A DNA stretch of 64,000 nt from assembly GCA_920105625.2 (NCBI GenBank), contig OV050030.1:27308516-27372515 (forward strand), given 5' to 3'. The notes under the pieces are model-generated. The model worked only from the letters and a program-made list of their open reading frames with translations. It searched no databases and was not told the DNA's origin. Positions 23,906 through 35,855 of this stretch are shown here, one piece after another. Within the stretch, counting starts at the first letter, position 1; each line of letters starts with the position of its first letter. The DNA is from Clusia tigrina (Eukaryota; Arthropoda; Insecta; Diptera; Clusiidae). Position numbers and translations under genes: made by a program.

Positions 23906-24800
23906 TAAGAAACCTATACATTATGCTATTTTTCAATGGAGATGGAATATTCGTTCGGTTAATTAAAGTCATTCGGGAGAGGAATAAATATCCATATATA
24001 TATATATATAAATATATATATTAGATCTACTTGAATAGATATGATATTTCACTTCGAATTGTTTGAAGTACGACTCATACCGATCTCACTATTGGGTGGA
24101 TTATTCAAGTCATTCAACAGTTTTGGTGTATCACTGTTATTGATGGTTTGTCTGGGTTCATTCCCATTTTACCAAATGATTTCAGACGTGGACTCTTCCA
24201 CTTAATGTTAATTATAGGATGTTTTTCTTTTAAATATTATGACCAATGGAATATTTCGACATGAATAATAGTACTAATAATACTTCATAGCTATAGATAA
24301 AAAGAGGCATTAACAGAAGTGAGAGGTAAAAAGGACAAGATAGTACTGCATTTATGAAACATGCTCACCAACTTTATCCACTGATCAAAGATGAATATAT
24401 ATATTTTTTCTGAATCTCCTGAGGGAGGGAGTAAACAAATTCATGGAAACGAAGAATGGCAATGCCAACTCAGCTGAATTCTTTAAATGAATAAGTAATC
24501 CAGAAGCAGTTGCTTCAAGGTGTTAACTCAGTTGAATGCATCCGCACTCGCAATACATAAAGAGATGCATTTGACATTGTAGAGACCTGAATGGATAGTC
24601 CGGACATAATTCAGTAGTAATATTTCGCGCGAAGATTGAGGATGAATATAATTCTTATTAATAGTAATTCTAACTAATGAAGAGCAAAAGCTGAAAGGTT
24701 GAATAACAATACTGAAATAAAACCTTTGTTTCAAAAGAAATAAAATCTGAAGAGAACCCATTTGGAAGAAGTGGTTACATTACTTTCACACTAGATTTGC
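23906..24800. other. AT-rich DNA, no gene recognised
   Basis: It includes a short (TA)n tract at 23994-24021. Otherwise featureless to me. Confidence 0.4.
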
Positions 24801-24839
24801 TGGTGTCTATCGTCAGAGGCGAAAAGTACGGACAGATTT

Positions 24840-25860
24840 TTTCATCAATTGTAAGGTAGGCAGCAATTTCATCAATTGTGAATACCAGTGTAGGATCAGG
24901 ATTTTATTGCGAAACGCCCTCAAGCAGTGAATCCATCAAACTAATAGATCACTGCAGTGTTTTTCAAGCGGAAATAACCGCAATTCACGAAGCCTTGAAT
25001 TGGTTGAGGATAAACGAGCTAATCTGTAAGGATATCTGTATTTTATCAGACAGCCAAGCTGCACTAAGAGCTTTGGATGCATTCCAAATAACATCAAGGA
25101 GTGTCTTAGACTGTCGCCGATTTCTTAATAAGATGGCTAAACAATTCCATATCCAATATCCATTTATGTTCAGGCCATAGACCAGGGAACTGCAAGGGTG
25201 ATCAACTTGCAAGAGACGGCACTTTTATATAAAATGTCAGTTGGCATATGGGTGTACCTCTCGCAACTTGTAAGCTCCTCATAAAGAAGACACTAATTAA
25301 TTCTACAAATTAACAGTGGATCTGTGCCACTACCTGCGAAATCGCCTGGCAAACATGGCCGAGGTTAAGTCTGCGTCTATCTAGGAATATCATTAGACAC
25401 AATGTACTACAATGGGAGCCCTCACGGTACATTGTCTTATACGAAATCTTGCAAGAAGAATGGGAGTTTTTACACATGATTTCTGTCGCAGCTGCAGAAA
25501 CGAGGAGGAGCGGTCGAGCACCTCTTCTGTAAATGTCCAACTATTGCTAGAAATAGGAAACGTGTCGTAAGATCCCACTACTTAACAAGTATAGGTAACT
25601 TATATCAGACAGGTGTTAAGAAGATATAGGGAACGTTTACTAAGATCCCACTTCTTAAAATGTATAGATAATCTATACTAGAGAGGTGTTAACTACGTTT
25701 TTCACTTTATAAAAGGCTCAGGTTGGTTCAATCTGGAGGGGGAAGCGTAACCATGCCTCGCATCCGCGGCTTACAACAGACCCAACTGGTGGTCTAAGTG
25801 GCATCACTGGTTTATTAGTGATGCGGCTGCCCAATCTACCTACATAAGGTAGGCACTTCT
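24840..25860 (+). mobile_element. RNase H-type non-LTR retrotransposon, RNase H to 3' end
   Basis: Plus-strand reading: SVGSGFYCETPSSSESIKL, DHCSVFQAEITAIHEALNWL (catalytic Glu), ICILSDSQAALRAL (catalytic Asp), then QGDQLARDGTFI (end of RNase H). The tether follows (GVPLATCKLLIKKTLI). The zinc-cluster region is frameshifted: CRSCRNEEE, then VEHLFCKCPTIARNRKR. The C-terminus reads HFIKGSGWFNLEGEA and stops near 25749. The first RNase H strand with its YTDGS Asp is missing, so the element is 5'-truncated within RNase H. A 72-bp in-frame duplication lies in the C-terminal domain. The 3' UTR runs to a CTACCTACA tail near 25850. Confidence 0.82.
25548..25696 (+). repeat. 72-bp in-frame tandem duplication in retroelement C-terminus
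   Basis: GATCCCAC recurs at 25571 and 25643. The two copies translate as VRSHYLTSIGNLYQTGV and LRSHFLKCIDNLY-stop-RGV, so both copies kept the same frame. Confidence 0.8.
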
Positions 25861-28019
25861 TTCCACAATTCTTCTCTATACGATTATTGATTGTTCACAT
25901 CACATTGATCAGGAGTAGTTCGCAACTTTTCTTTAGAACAAGCCATAGAGAGGATTTCTTTGAGATATTTCTAACTGTTTCGAACTAAGGAAGGAAACAT
26001 TTATAAGCTGTGAAAATTTCTTAATGAACTCAAGTAGCTTAATGGAGTGGGGTATTGATAGTTGTACAAGGGCGTCAAGAATTTTGGATGGAAATAGTGA
26101 ACAATTTCATCATTTGAATGGACAATCCTTGGACAATGAATCAATGGACTATGAACAATGAATATGATATCACCCGAATATTATAGTAAAAGTTAGATTT
26201 ACGAACATAATATTACATGTAGGAAAAAGTTGCTGAAATAAGTTCATTTTAAATGTATTGGACCAAGATTATGTGCTAGAAATTATGAGCTTTGAACTAT
26301 GAACTCCGAAGTGTAGAAATATGATCTGCATTACAGTCTCCCAGTTGTGAGGTTGAGAGATCGATTGCTACCCAAGGCTTGGTATCGAACTCTTTTTTAT
26401 AACTCTTTTTCTCTTCCGGTCGAGGTATCAAAGTTGAATTCCAATCCTGGTAGGCATAATTAGATGATGGTGTCAAGTATAATAAAAATATAACATTTCT
26501 GTCTCATCTGGAAGTAGCATTGAGTTGCGTTGCTATACCCTCCCGTTCCCCATAAAAATCTCCTAAAAGTGTCTGCCTGAAAAACTCAACACTACGCTAT
26601 CTTTTTTTGTTTTAAATTTTGCAAAGCTTTAAAAATATCTGCTCTTCTTCAATCCCGGTCTGCAGAGTATCCATTAGATGAGTAAGTCGGTAGTTGCGTC
26701 ACTTGTCGACATCAATCAATCAAAAACTTCGCCAACGTATTCATCGAGCACCTGAAAAATTGATTGCGGATATCTTAAGACTGTGTTTCAATAAGATGCC
26801 AAGGGCTCTTTTACCGCAATGCAAGTTTTAATTGCTGCCTTTCAACGAAGTTGTTGTCGGTGATAATCATAACAACAACTTTGACTAAGCTGCTCAGGTT
26901 GCTGGAATCACATTGCTTCAATGGCTGAAATTCTACGCGTGAGTTCTGAGCAACTAAAAAACAAAATGGAAAAGTGGTTTTGCTGCATTGAGGGAAGGAT
27001 ACAAGCAAAAAAAAAAAGGTAACTCGATATCTAAATAATATCTTAGCAAAATTAGCAAGATTACAGGCAACAAGCATTGACGATTGCCGCCACAAGTGGT
27101 GCCCGCTGAGTGAGGCAGATGAGAACGTGCCGCTTTGCACCAGTAAAGACGAACAAGCAATGAGCAGGTAAACTATGATATGAAAGAAAAAACATGAGCA
27201 AAAACAAAAAGATTTCGCGCGATTCAAAGATTAAGGTGTAAAACTAATGCCAGGGCATTAGAAGAATTTTTTAGCCAGAGCTGTTAAGAAGCTGCTGAAA
27301 TTGCTGTACCCAGAGGACGCAGGCCACAATTGCACTGCACTACAAGCAACATATGCAGTCGGATGCCCATGATGTAGCACCAGCAACATTCTGTGTGCTG
27401 TGGTGTGGTGTGGTGTACCCCAGCCATCCGCCCATCCATGCAGCTATCCAGCCAGCATGTTTCTCTGGCACGCAAGAACTTTATAACTGTTTCTGCCACT
27501 ATTATTGCATAAGATTGTGGAGAGTGATGCTTCAACACCTATTTTGGACTTTTTTTTGTACTTTTTCCTAATATTTTTCTATATAGTTTAATTTTGTGTT
27601 GTTGTGGTTTGAGCTTGCAAACTTGTTGCCGCTGCTGCCATAGTTGCCAGCAACATACCACAGCAAATTAAGTTGGCACTCTTTAATAAGATGATGATGG
27701 TTTGTCTTGATATATCAGTGAGTGTCTGTCTCTCAGGCTGCCTCGCAGTATGTCTGTCTGTCGGTCGGTCGGTGGGTCTATTGCTGGCCGCTAACAGCAA
27801 CAAAATTGCATGGAAGCCATCTGAAAGAAAGCTGGTCTGCTCAGAGGTGCTTTGAATGCACAGCATGCAGTAAGTAGGCATGGTTTCTTGCTGGGAATGT
27901 GTGTGGAGACTACGACTACTTGTTGCGCTGCACCGGGTGATGGCTGTGCAAAATAGTTGTGGAAAGAAATATTTCCCAGGTTTTTCGGCACGGAACAAGT
28001 GTTGTTGTGGTTGATGCTC

Positions 28020-28020
28020 A

Positions 28021-28051
<31 letters not shown>

Positions 28052-28053
28052 GC
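28020..28053. repeat. (GTT)n microsatellite
   Basis: About ten consecutive TTG triplets, followed by mixed TTG/CTG words. Confidence 0.95.
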
Positions 28054-28434
28054 CGCCTGTTGCTGTTGTTTGCCGATTGTTGGCTGCGGCTTGTTGTTCA
28101 TTTGATGCATTGCTGGTCACAGTCATTATGTGGAATTTTCGGATATATCATCACCGTTTCCATATGAACAATATGCACACATGCCTCACGAAATGTGCCA
28201 AAAAGGCGGGGCGGGGAGCCGTTTGTGCCTTTTCTTACGTTTCCCCAGTTGTTTTCCTTTAGCTTGGCGAATTTGGGATGTGGCTTTTCAGTAATGTTTC
28301 TTTTCCCTCATTTTATATTTCGCTGTTGACTACTTTTGCTATCGTTGCAATTTATCACAACGTGTTGCCTGGGTCGGTAAATTGAAAGAGGTGTAAAAAC
28401 AACTCCACACATGAGCGTGGTGCAGAGTGTGAAG

Positions 28435-28460
28435 TATGTGTGTGTGTGTGTGTTTGTGTG
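28435..28460. repeat. (GT)n microsatellite
   Basis: TATGTGTGTGTGTGTGTG followed by TTTGTGTG. Confidence 0.95.
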
Positions 28461-29611
28461 CGGAGGTACGTGCCGAGATGGAATGCGCGCGTTAACAACT
28501 GTAAAATATGATGGCAAGAAATATTGTGTATCTTGCCGATACATGCAAATGCACCAGTCAAGATTTAACAATTTAATTTGACCTAAAAAAGGTACTTTTG
28601 GTTGGAAAGAAAACGAATTAAAATTTCTCGAAATCCTGCCTACTCTGGCTTATCACACGGCTTGGCTACATTGTTGACATCTGCATCTTAACTTATCCCA
28701 ACTGCTTTTAACTTATCATTTGAAATTTCCGCGCATATCTCTGCCACAAATTTATCCTTTTTATATCATTTAAAGCATTTTTTTCGTGCCTTAGCTCTGA
28801 GTGCTCCTTAGCTGCATTTAACATTAGTTCTTGTCTCGTCTTTAGGTCTCCCACAATTTTTCAGCCTGTACGGTTTACGGCTTCCCTTTGGCTGCCTTCT
28901 ACTCGCAGCAATCAACATGTCGCATCTTTTTGCACATTTCCACACGTACGCGTATCGCATCCTTTTCACACTGGCTATTAAACTTATCTCTAAATGCAGA
29001 TACTTTGGTATCGTTGCACAGTGACTCTGTGGCGATGCTTTCAGACTGCAATATTAACGTTTTATTTTGTAGTCTGGCATTCGAGTTTACTAGGAGTCTC
29101 AGCTATATACAACGCATAAAAATTGCATTCGTATGACGCTTCAAAGGGTAGCACACTGTGGAGGATACCACTCGTATTGAGTAGGATGCCTGTTGTTCTG
29201 AAACTGTTCGCGGGAGAGTTCAGCAAGTGAAATGTTCACATTGGAAGCAGATGCACAGACAATCACTGCCCGCAAGCAGTTAATCAGAACGTGCTATCAT
29301 CTTGGTATCGCATCTACCAGAAAACTGGGTAGACCAATCCGGATAGAAACCCACTAAGCGAATTAACGAGTGTGCCAGCATGTAGTGTACACGTAAAGTA
29401 GTTCCATCCTGCCAGATTGGATTATTGCAATATATGAGAATGATAACAGAGCATCTCACTAACTTTCTCGTTTTATGGGTGCATCCGGTATCATTGTTAT
29501 TGGGACTGATATGTATAGGTTGTAAAAATTACCCATAATATTTTTATTAATACATTGTCCAAGAAAATCGTTGGAAGTATGTGAAAATCGAGTCAGTTGT
29601 GTTCTATAACA

Positions 29612-31212
29612 TAGGTAGGTAGGTTGGTAAAGAGGTAGCCCGAAGGTCTCACTTAAGCCATCATTGACCTCTTGTGATACCACATGAGACACAGATCCCA
29701 TCCTTTTCAAAGGGCCAGCCATTTGGAGCTTTTAATGAAGTAGTTGATGGAGCTAATCTTTTATTTGAGATATCTCCCAAAGAGTCCAGAAAGTAATCGC
29801 CTAGGAAAGTATGCCTTCTTCTGGACAGCGCTGGACACGTGCATAACAGGTGTGCAATGAACTCTTGCTCCTCCTCGTCCATGAAACTCCTGCAGAAGTC
29901 TTTAGAGACAATCACCAGCCGACTACCGGGAATACCCCGGGTCCAGTGTCCTGTTAGGACACTAATTACGGAACCTATACGCAGTCTTTTTATATATTCC
30001 AAATCTCCTGAGCGCTGGACATTTAATACTGGCCAGTTATTTGTCTAGCTATTTTGCATCCTGTACATTCAGACCTGCGCCTGCCCGCTGTTCCTAAGGA
30101 TATTGTATTTACTCAGAGGTTACATGTGGCAATAGGAATACCGATGTTTGACTTAACTGGTTAAATCGGTATGGTAGTATCGTCACGGGCAAGTTCATCC
30201 ACTTTTCAGTTTCCTGGAATAACCCTGTAGCCTGGAACCCAGCACATATGCAAACGGGACTGCTTAGCTATCACGTCTAAAGATTTGCGCCAGCTCTTGA
30301 CGGAATTTGAGGTGATAATACCCGAATCCAGGGAGTTTAAAGCTGCCTGGGTGGCAGATAGGATGCTTGTCCAGATATCTTCTTCTACTTTACCAAGACA
30401 GTGCTGCCACTATAGCCGCGACCTCTGCCTGAAAAACACTGCAGTGGTCGTGTATCCTAAATGACTTGTTAATATCCAAATCTTCTGAGAATACACCACC
30501 TCCAACCCTACTTTGGGTTGCCCACCAAGCAAGTACCCCATAAAAAACAACTGGTTGTACCACAGCTGTGTATTTCCAGTAGACTACCTTAGGCTGTAAC
30601 CCTTATTTTTTTCCTACAACTCTTTTGCAAGAGTACAGAACTACCTGAGCCTTCCTAATGCGTTGGCTTATATTAGACTTCCTATTTAGCCTCCTCGACA
30701 AGGTTGATATCTACACCCATTAGTTTTGGAGCGATAAATTGAGGAATTTTATACCTCCGTGTGAAGAGCACCAGCTTAGTCTTGGTCGGATTAACTCCCA
30801 ACCCGCAGTCTGTGGTCCATTTAGAAGGAATGTTCAACATGTGTTGCATCTAATTTCATAGAAGATATATACTTTCTCCAGATGCTGATAGCAACTTCGT
30901 CCGCATACGCAACCACCTTGCACTATTCCCTCTCCAGTCGAACGAGCAGCTCATTTAGCGCAAGATTCCAGAGTAGGGGTGAAAGAACTCCACCTTGAGG
31001 TGTACCTCTGCACATGGACTTCTTGGACGACGCCGCTCCCAGCTTTGAATTGATTATCCAGCTCCTCAGCATATTTTTAATCTACTTGCTAATGGCAGGT
31101 TCCACCTCCAAGTCTCGCAGCGCACCTATTATTGTGTCTGATTTGATGTTGTTAAAACTCCGCTCAATATCCAGGATAAAACTGTTTGCTCAAGTTTCAA
31201 GCTAAGTTTCAT
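29612..31212 (-). mobile_element. RNase H-type non-LTR retrotransposon, RT to 3' end
   Basis: On the minus strand from 31212: FILDIERSFNNIKSDTIIGA (RT motif A), GTPQGGVLSPLLWNLALNEL (motif B), VVAYADEVAIS (active site, YADE at 30896-30907), GVNPTKTKLVLFTRRYKIPQ. RNase H remnants follow (LSATQAALNSLDSG, CWVPGYRVIPG, KVDELARDDT), then IGIPIATCNL. The end has GSVISVLTGHW, FCRSFMDEEEQEFIAHLLCTC, PALSRRRHTFLGDYFLDSLG. The 3' UTR has the antisense of CACAAGAGGTCAATG and a CCTACCTACCTAT tail at 29612. The active-site YADD has become YADE. 5'-truncated in RT and frameshifted. Same family as 43588-44150. Confidence 0.85.
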
Positions 31213-31257
31213 CTGCCTCACCAATTTCCTTGAAAACAATATATATACAATTTTTCA

Positions 31258-31930
31258 ATTGTGGGCACGGCAGTGGAGTTCATGGACCGTTTTTTACACT
31301 CACATCCTGGCAACGAAAAAGGTGAATATGCCAGACATGGATCGGAACTGTCGGAAGAGAGGCAGGTGGAGAATATCTTTCCACCTCTCGAGGAGTTCAC
31401 AAACAAGATCGAAACCACTGTATGTAGATTAACGAATGAACAATGGTACTTTACCGCCGACTGTCCAACATCTCGATGCATGTGGCTAAAGCTGAACCAA
31501 AATAGGTCTGACATACTTCTTCAGCTCAGTAGAGGAGAACTTAGCACTATCGTGAGGGTTCTGAGAGGGCACTGCATCATAGGCCGAATGGGAGCCAGGT
31601 ACGGTACCCCTTTCAGAGATTATTGTAGGAGTTGAGGAGGAGGAGGAATCGGTGAAACATCTTCTCTGTGATAGCTCGGGTCATTAGAGGAGGCGAGCCA
31701 GGTATGTGGGCTCAGCCTTCTTTGAAGAACTACAAGAATTCGCCGAGCTGAAACTAAGTGATATTCTCAACTTCACAAAAGCTTCTGGTTGGTTTAGGAT
31801 CGCGGGGAGCTGAGGGTTTTTTGAGGAGTAGTGGAAGGGAAGTGGCTTCCTTCTAAAATCAGGTATCACAATGGGCCAATGGGCCTCCGAGTGCAACTTG
31901 CGTAACTCGCAAGCTACCTGGTTAACCTCA
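31258..31930 (+). mobile_element. RNase H-type non-LTR tail
   Basis: The plus frame from about 31260 reads through TSRCMWLKLNQNRSDILLQL, SRGELSTIVRVLRGHCIIGR, MGARYGTPFRDYCRS. It then shifts (EEEESVKHLLCD-like text at 31635-31670) and continues as RARYVGSAFFEELQEF, AELKLSDILNFTKASGWF, ending near 31812. The 3' UTR contains GGTATCACAATGGGCC at 31862. It is closest in layout to the split tail at 2400-3125. It lies head-to-head with the minus-strand element that ends at 31212; both are 5'-truncated and only about 45 bp separates them. Confidence 0.8.
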
Positions 31931-34900
31931 TCTAACTTAAGAGACTGTTCAGAATAGCACAGACGACCGGGTGGCGATTATAAGCCCTGTTGGAGGATTG
32001 GTATCAGCCCATAGTTTATTTTGTTGTATCATAAATGACCAGTTTTGTTCTAAGTGTGTTTTTGGGCCAGTACGGATTACCTTCATATAGCGGGTTGGTG
32101 GAACAAGCTCTTATTTTAAGGTAATATCAGACCACTTCAGGAAATTCATTGCACAACTCGCGGCGAAGAACATACGCACTGAATCCGATATTGTGCGAAA
32201 ATTGAGAAAGCATTGCGTGCTTTGTGCATCTAACTTAGTGATCTTAGTAGGTGTAGCAAAAAAACAGAACATTCCCTAGACACAGACCTCAAAAGTTCAT
32301 ATTTTCCTTGCCAAAGGTAAGTAGTGAGGAAATTCCCATACCAACGGTGCAGAGAGCAATACAATTTTGCTCGCCGGCCTTTAATAGAGGAACTCAGTAT
32401 GTTCGAAGCTTGACTTGACATACGCATCAATTATTTGTTTAATCACATTTTAATAATCCAATATAAATTCTCCTGCTCTATTAACTGATTTTGAACTGCA
32501 CTAGGCCTCTTGCTGATGACTTTTGTGGTGGATTTCCAGATGCCAAGAATATGCAGTGACGATTATTTACGTCAGAGCCTACGAATTGGAGTTCCAACCC
32601 CTCAATTTAGTTTCCTTACCAGTTTTAATGCATATAATCGAGCACTGCAAAACGCACACCAGTTGTTCAGTGAAATTCAGAAATCAGTTTAACCGGATTC
32701 GCACGTAAACATATGTTTACACGCCCAGCTACTACACACAGATCCCAGACAAACAAACAAACAATGAGCAGACCTTCGCTGACACATGTCAATGTCATAT
32801 AAAACTAATTAAAATACAAAATTTACCGCAGTTAATGTTGTCGCCGGGGTCCAGGCGGTGTCGCAAATCTTTGAGTATGTAAAGCAAATAAGCACGCATA
32901 TGAGAATGAAATCCGGACTTTTATGGGGTTAATAAATTTGGAAATTTATATCGTCTTTTGCAGCAAGCAGGCAAGTAACGACGTTGTAGTAAATTTTTAT
33001 AGACGCACACTTAAAACGCCTCGAAATTGTTGATAAAATTTGCCAGCCACACAAAAGGATAAGTAAACAGATTTTCACAAAATAGAGGCGTGCATGTGTA
33101 GAGACTTAGACCAAGAGGCACAAACTCAGGCGGAGGTTGAGCGGCAGTCAAATGGTAGTTGGTATAAAGTATGTCAAAATAGGAGCAGCCTGCATGGGTG
33201 TAGCCTGCAGAGGCGTTGACAGACAATGTGTCGCTGTAAACAAGCCGCGACAGTTAGAAAAATGTTGCTTACCTTCCCAGCGATTCATTTTATGCCCCTT
33301 CAACTGTAGTACTGCATAAATCTTTCAGTAAAATACGCATGGGTAAATTTGCCTGCACATGCGCACAGAGGTATGCACTGCTATATACGAGTATCACGAA
33401 AGTATGCTGCTTGCTTACCTGTGTTGACATTCCTCCGAAATGTCACTTCTCTTTACTGCAATTCGTGCTAATCGCATACAACAAATCATAGACTCATAGA
33501 TAAACGTAGCAACGAAAAATTCAGTCAAGGACATTCATTCTCAGCACAGTTTTAATTGCTCTATTCCTGTTTTTTTTTCTTTTTGGAAGCGAAATTTATG
33601 ACTGTCATAAAGTGTCGTTCTTGTTTTCGCAGTCAAAATATGCTTCTGGTTGTAAATTATCTTTAACTATTCTGTTTGCTTAAATAATTCTCGTTTTTAC
33701 GATGCTGTGAATGCAAAGCAGGATTCATGAAGATTGATTGGGAGCAAAATTTAATATTCTTTCGGAAGCGGAGAAATGTCGTCGGTAGCGACTTTTAATG
33801 TGAAAATATATTTTCACCATTAAGTCAAGAAGAAAAATATCACTCCATTATTTTAGTTATATAAATTTTTGTCTGGGAAATTTGAGCTTTATTTTCTTTC
33901 TCTCTATACTCTTAATTATGGATCTAATGACTTTATAGTACCATGTTTATTTTTACATGTAATTCACAAAATTTAGCTTTGGCCAGCAAAATAATTTGCA
34001 CGTCTGTGTACTTAATCGTCTATTCCACTATTCATCACGCAGTCAACATATTTCAAAAAAAAAGCAGTTGATTCCTAGTCTTGAACACAATTCGCCCAGT
34101 TTTCTTATTTCCTGAAGACTGCTTCATGCTTATGCGATTTCAAGTCATGATAGCATACGTATGGCATTTCATATGCATGACATTTGGCACGCCCATTCAA
34201 ATTAACACTGCGAGCACTTCATAACAGAGCACGAGCAATTTGAAGTGTTATAAAATTACCACCAGCGAAGATCTTTAACTGTGAGTTGCATGCAATATCC
34301 TGCGGAGGAGGCCAACTGAAATGCAAATTAAGGAAAAATAAGGTGATGGGTAAAGGAAGAGCAGCGTTCGGTGTTTGCAACATACTGAGTGTAAACACAC
34401 AATGCTGCCGTTTAAATGACATACTTTATAGAGAAAAAGTAGATTGTTAAAATTCGAGTGCTGCCACCACCTGTTGCTTGCTCCACCATGCAAGCAGTTT
34501 CACTGAAAAAACTTGAAACAAAAAAACTGCAATTGCAATTTTATTGCTTAGCATTCATCCTTCATTAATTTAAACTGATGCATGTGTTGAGTTGAGGTCT
34601 ACTCCACTGAATAGATCAAACTTAAGAAGTCGTCTCCTTGGGTGGGAGATTGCAGATTGCCAGCGTGACGGGAAATATGCTTAATTAATGTATCAGAAAT
34701 CTGCCTGTGGAAGAAGGGCCACAGACAAAATATTTTAATTGCTTTGAGCAAAGTGTGCTGATGATGTTACCACTTAGGACACCTCCAGCAGATGAGTACT
34801 TAGGAATGCGAGCTGGTTTTCACTAGCCTTTGGTGACTGAATGGTAGTGTTCATGAATTTTTAGAGGGGGATGCACCAATTAAGAGATATAATAAGAAGT

Positions 34901-35039
34901 CTGCACATACATTTATTATAAAACTTCACTTGAACTGAAGGCTTTGGCTGCCTTGGTTCCCCATTTTCTTTGTTAGGTTTAATTTGAAATTATAAATAAT
35001 CTAATGTTTTTATAGACTAAAAAATTTACTTGACAATAG
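31931..35039. other. Unassigned DNA
   Basis: The first 600 bp have short phrases in the plus strand (VISDHFRKFIAQLAAKNIR near 32120-32180) that could be a worn retroelement endonuclease, but support is weak. The rest is host-like, with no exon, RNA gene or TE end identified. Confidence 0.35.
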
Positions 35040-35051
35040 TTCAGATTCAAG

Positions 35052-35262
35052 CCGCCCTCTGTGATCTATTGGTAAGCAAGCTAGACTCACACCCCGAGGG
35101 TCGCAGCTTCAAATCCTGCCACTGGCTTGGTCTCCAAAATGTTTCCTTTCATAAAATCCTTATCCCTTCAAGTCGAAGGCCTCTGTAGCTAGTACTCATT
35201 CCCCCAACACCTTGCATTCACAATTAATTATGGTGTAGATATAATAATAATATTAATAAGAA
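35052..35262 (+). mobile_element. tRNA-derived SINE with perfect target-site duplication
   Basis: The 5' head resembles a tRNA: box A-like TGATCTATTGG (35062-35072) and box B-like GCTTCAAATCC (35106-35116), the two internal RNA polymerase III promoter elements. A unique body follows (GGCTTGGTCTCCAAAATG, then CTCATTCCCCCAACACC). The 3' tail is ATAATAATAATATTAATAAG. The 12-bp word TTCAGATTCAAG flanks both sides (35040-35051 and 35263-35274), which shows a target-primed insertion. A second copy lies at 42211-42439. Mobility of SINEs by a partner non-LTR enzyme is family knowledge; the partner is unknown here. Confidence 0.88.
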
Positions 35263-35511
35263 TTCAGATTCAAGTAAGGAATGGTATATGGGGATACTTC
35301 AAGGTACAACTAAGAACTGCTTCAAGCATTATCTGTGCTAACTCCGGTGACTATTTTGATTTGCGTGACACTATAGTAGTATAGCATTATGTTTTTTGTA
35401 TATATCACTCCAGGGAGTTGAATGATATTCGGTGTTAGTTTTAACATAGTTTTTTATTTAGTTTATAGACACTGAATATAAGTTTATGAAGCCTAAAATC
35501 AAATCATATAT

Positions 35512-35645
35512 TGTTTTTTCCCGGGCTTTGTCAGAATAAACTGCGTTAATGTAGAACTGAGAACCTCAGTGCATACATTGTTTCTTCTTTGGCTTTGTCT
35601 GAGTAGACTGCCATTATGTAGAACTGAGAACCTACAACATAAATT
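35512..35645. repeat. 65-bp two-copy tandem duplication
   Basis: GGCTTTGTC recurs at 35524 and 35589, and ATGTAGAACTGAGAACCT occurs once in each copy. Confidence 0.85.
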
Positions 35646-35698
35646 CCTAACGAGACTGTAAGAGTAGTTCTTCTCAAGTATCTGGAACAATATGAGTC

Positions 35699-35725
35699 TT
35701 AGTAAATGTAGCGAACATTTACTAA
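35699..35725. repeat. Small perfect palindrome
   Basis: TTAGTAAATGT and ACATTTACTAA are exact reverse complements around the 5-nt spacer AGCGA. Confidence 0.9.
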
Positions 35726-35855
35726 ATAAAGCAATGAATATGTAGAGTATTACTCGGTCATAGATTAAGGGATTTATCTACTTATTTCCTAACACAAATA
35801 TTAGTTGAATAGAGGGATTTACCTATTTATTCCCTAACTAAAATATGGGTACTTA

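Larger units (their letters stand above)
25861..29610. other. Host-like intergenic or intronic DNA, no gene recognised
   Basis: Long stretch with triplet and dinucleotide microsatellites at 28.0 and 28.4 kb and pyrimidine-rich words. The open frames (for example 26811-27227 minus, 27588-27998 minus, 27791-28126 minus with an Asn run) are explained by low-complexity sequence or chance. No tRNA, snRNA or TE end was identified. Confidence 0.4.
35275..35853. other. AT-rich spacer with small duplications
   Basis: No gene. It contains a 65-bp tandem duplication (35512-35645), an 11-bp perfect palindrome (35699-35725) and a two-copy AGGGATTTAYCTA repeat near 35770-35840. Confidence 0.6.

Noticed and set aside
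27791..28126. Minus-strand frame with an Asn run
   Set aside because: The Asn run is a translated TTG microsatellite; the rest is unrecognised.
32120..32260. Phrase VISDHFRKFIAQLAAKNIR as a possible endonuclease end
   Set aside because: Only one short SDH-like phrase; neighbouring endonuclease motifs are absent.
35052..35130. Functional tRNA gene
   Set aside because: Box A and box B are present, but the head continues into a SINE body with a TAA tail and target duplication, so it is a retroposed derivative.
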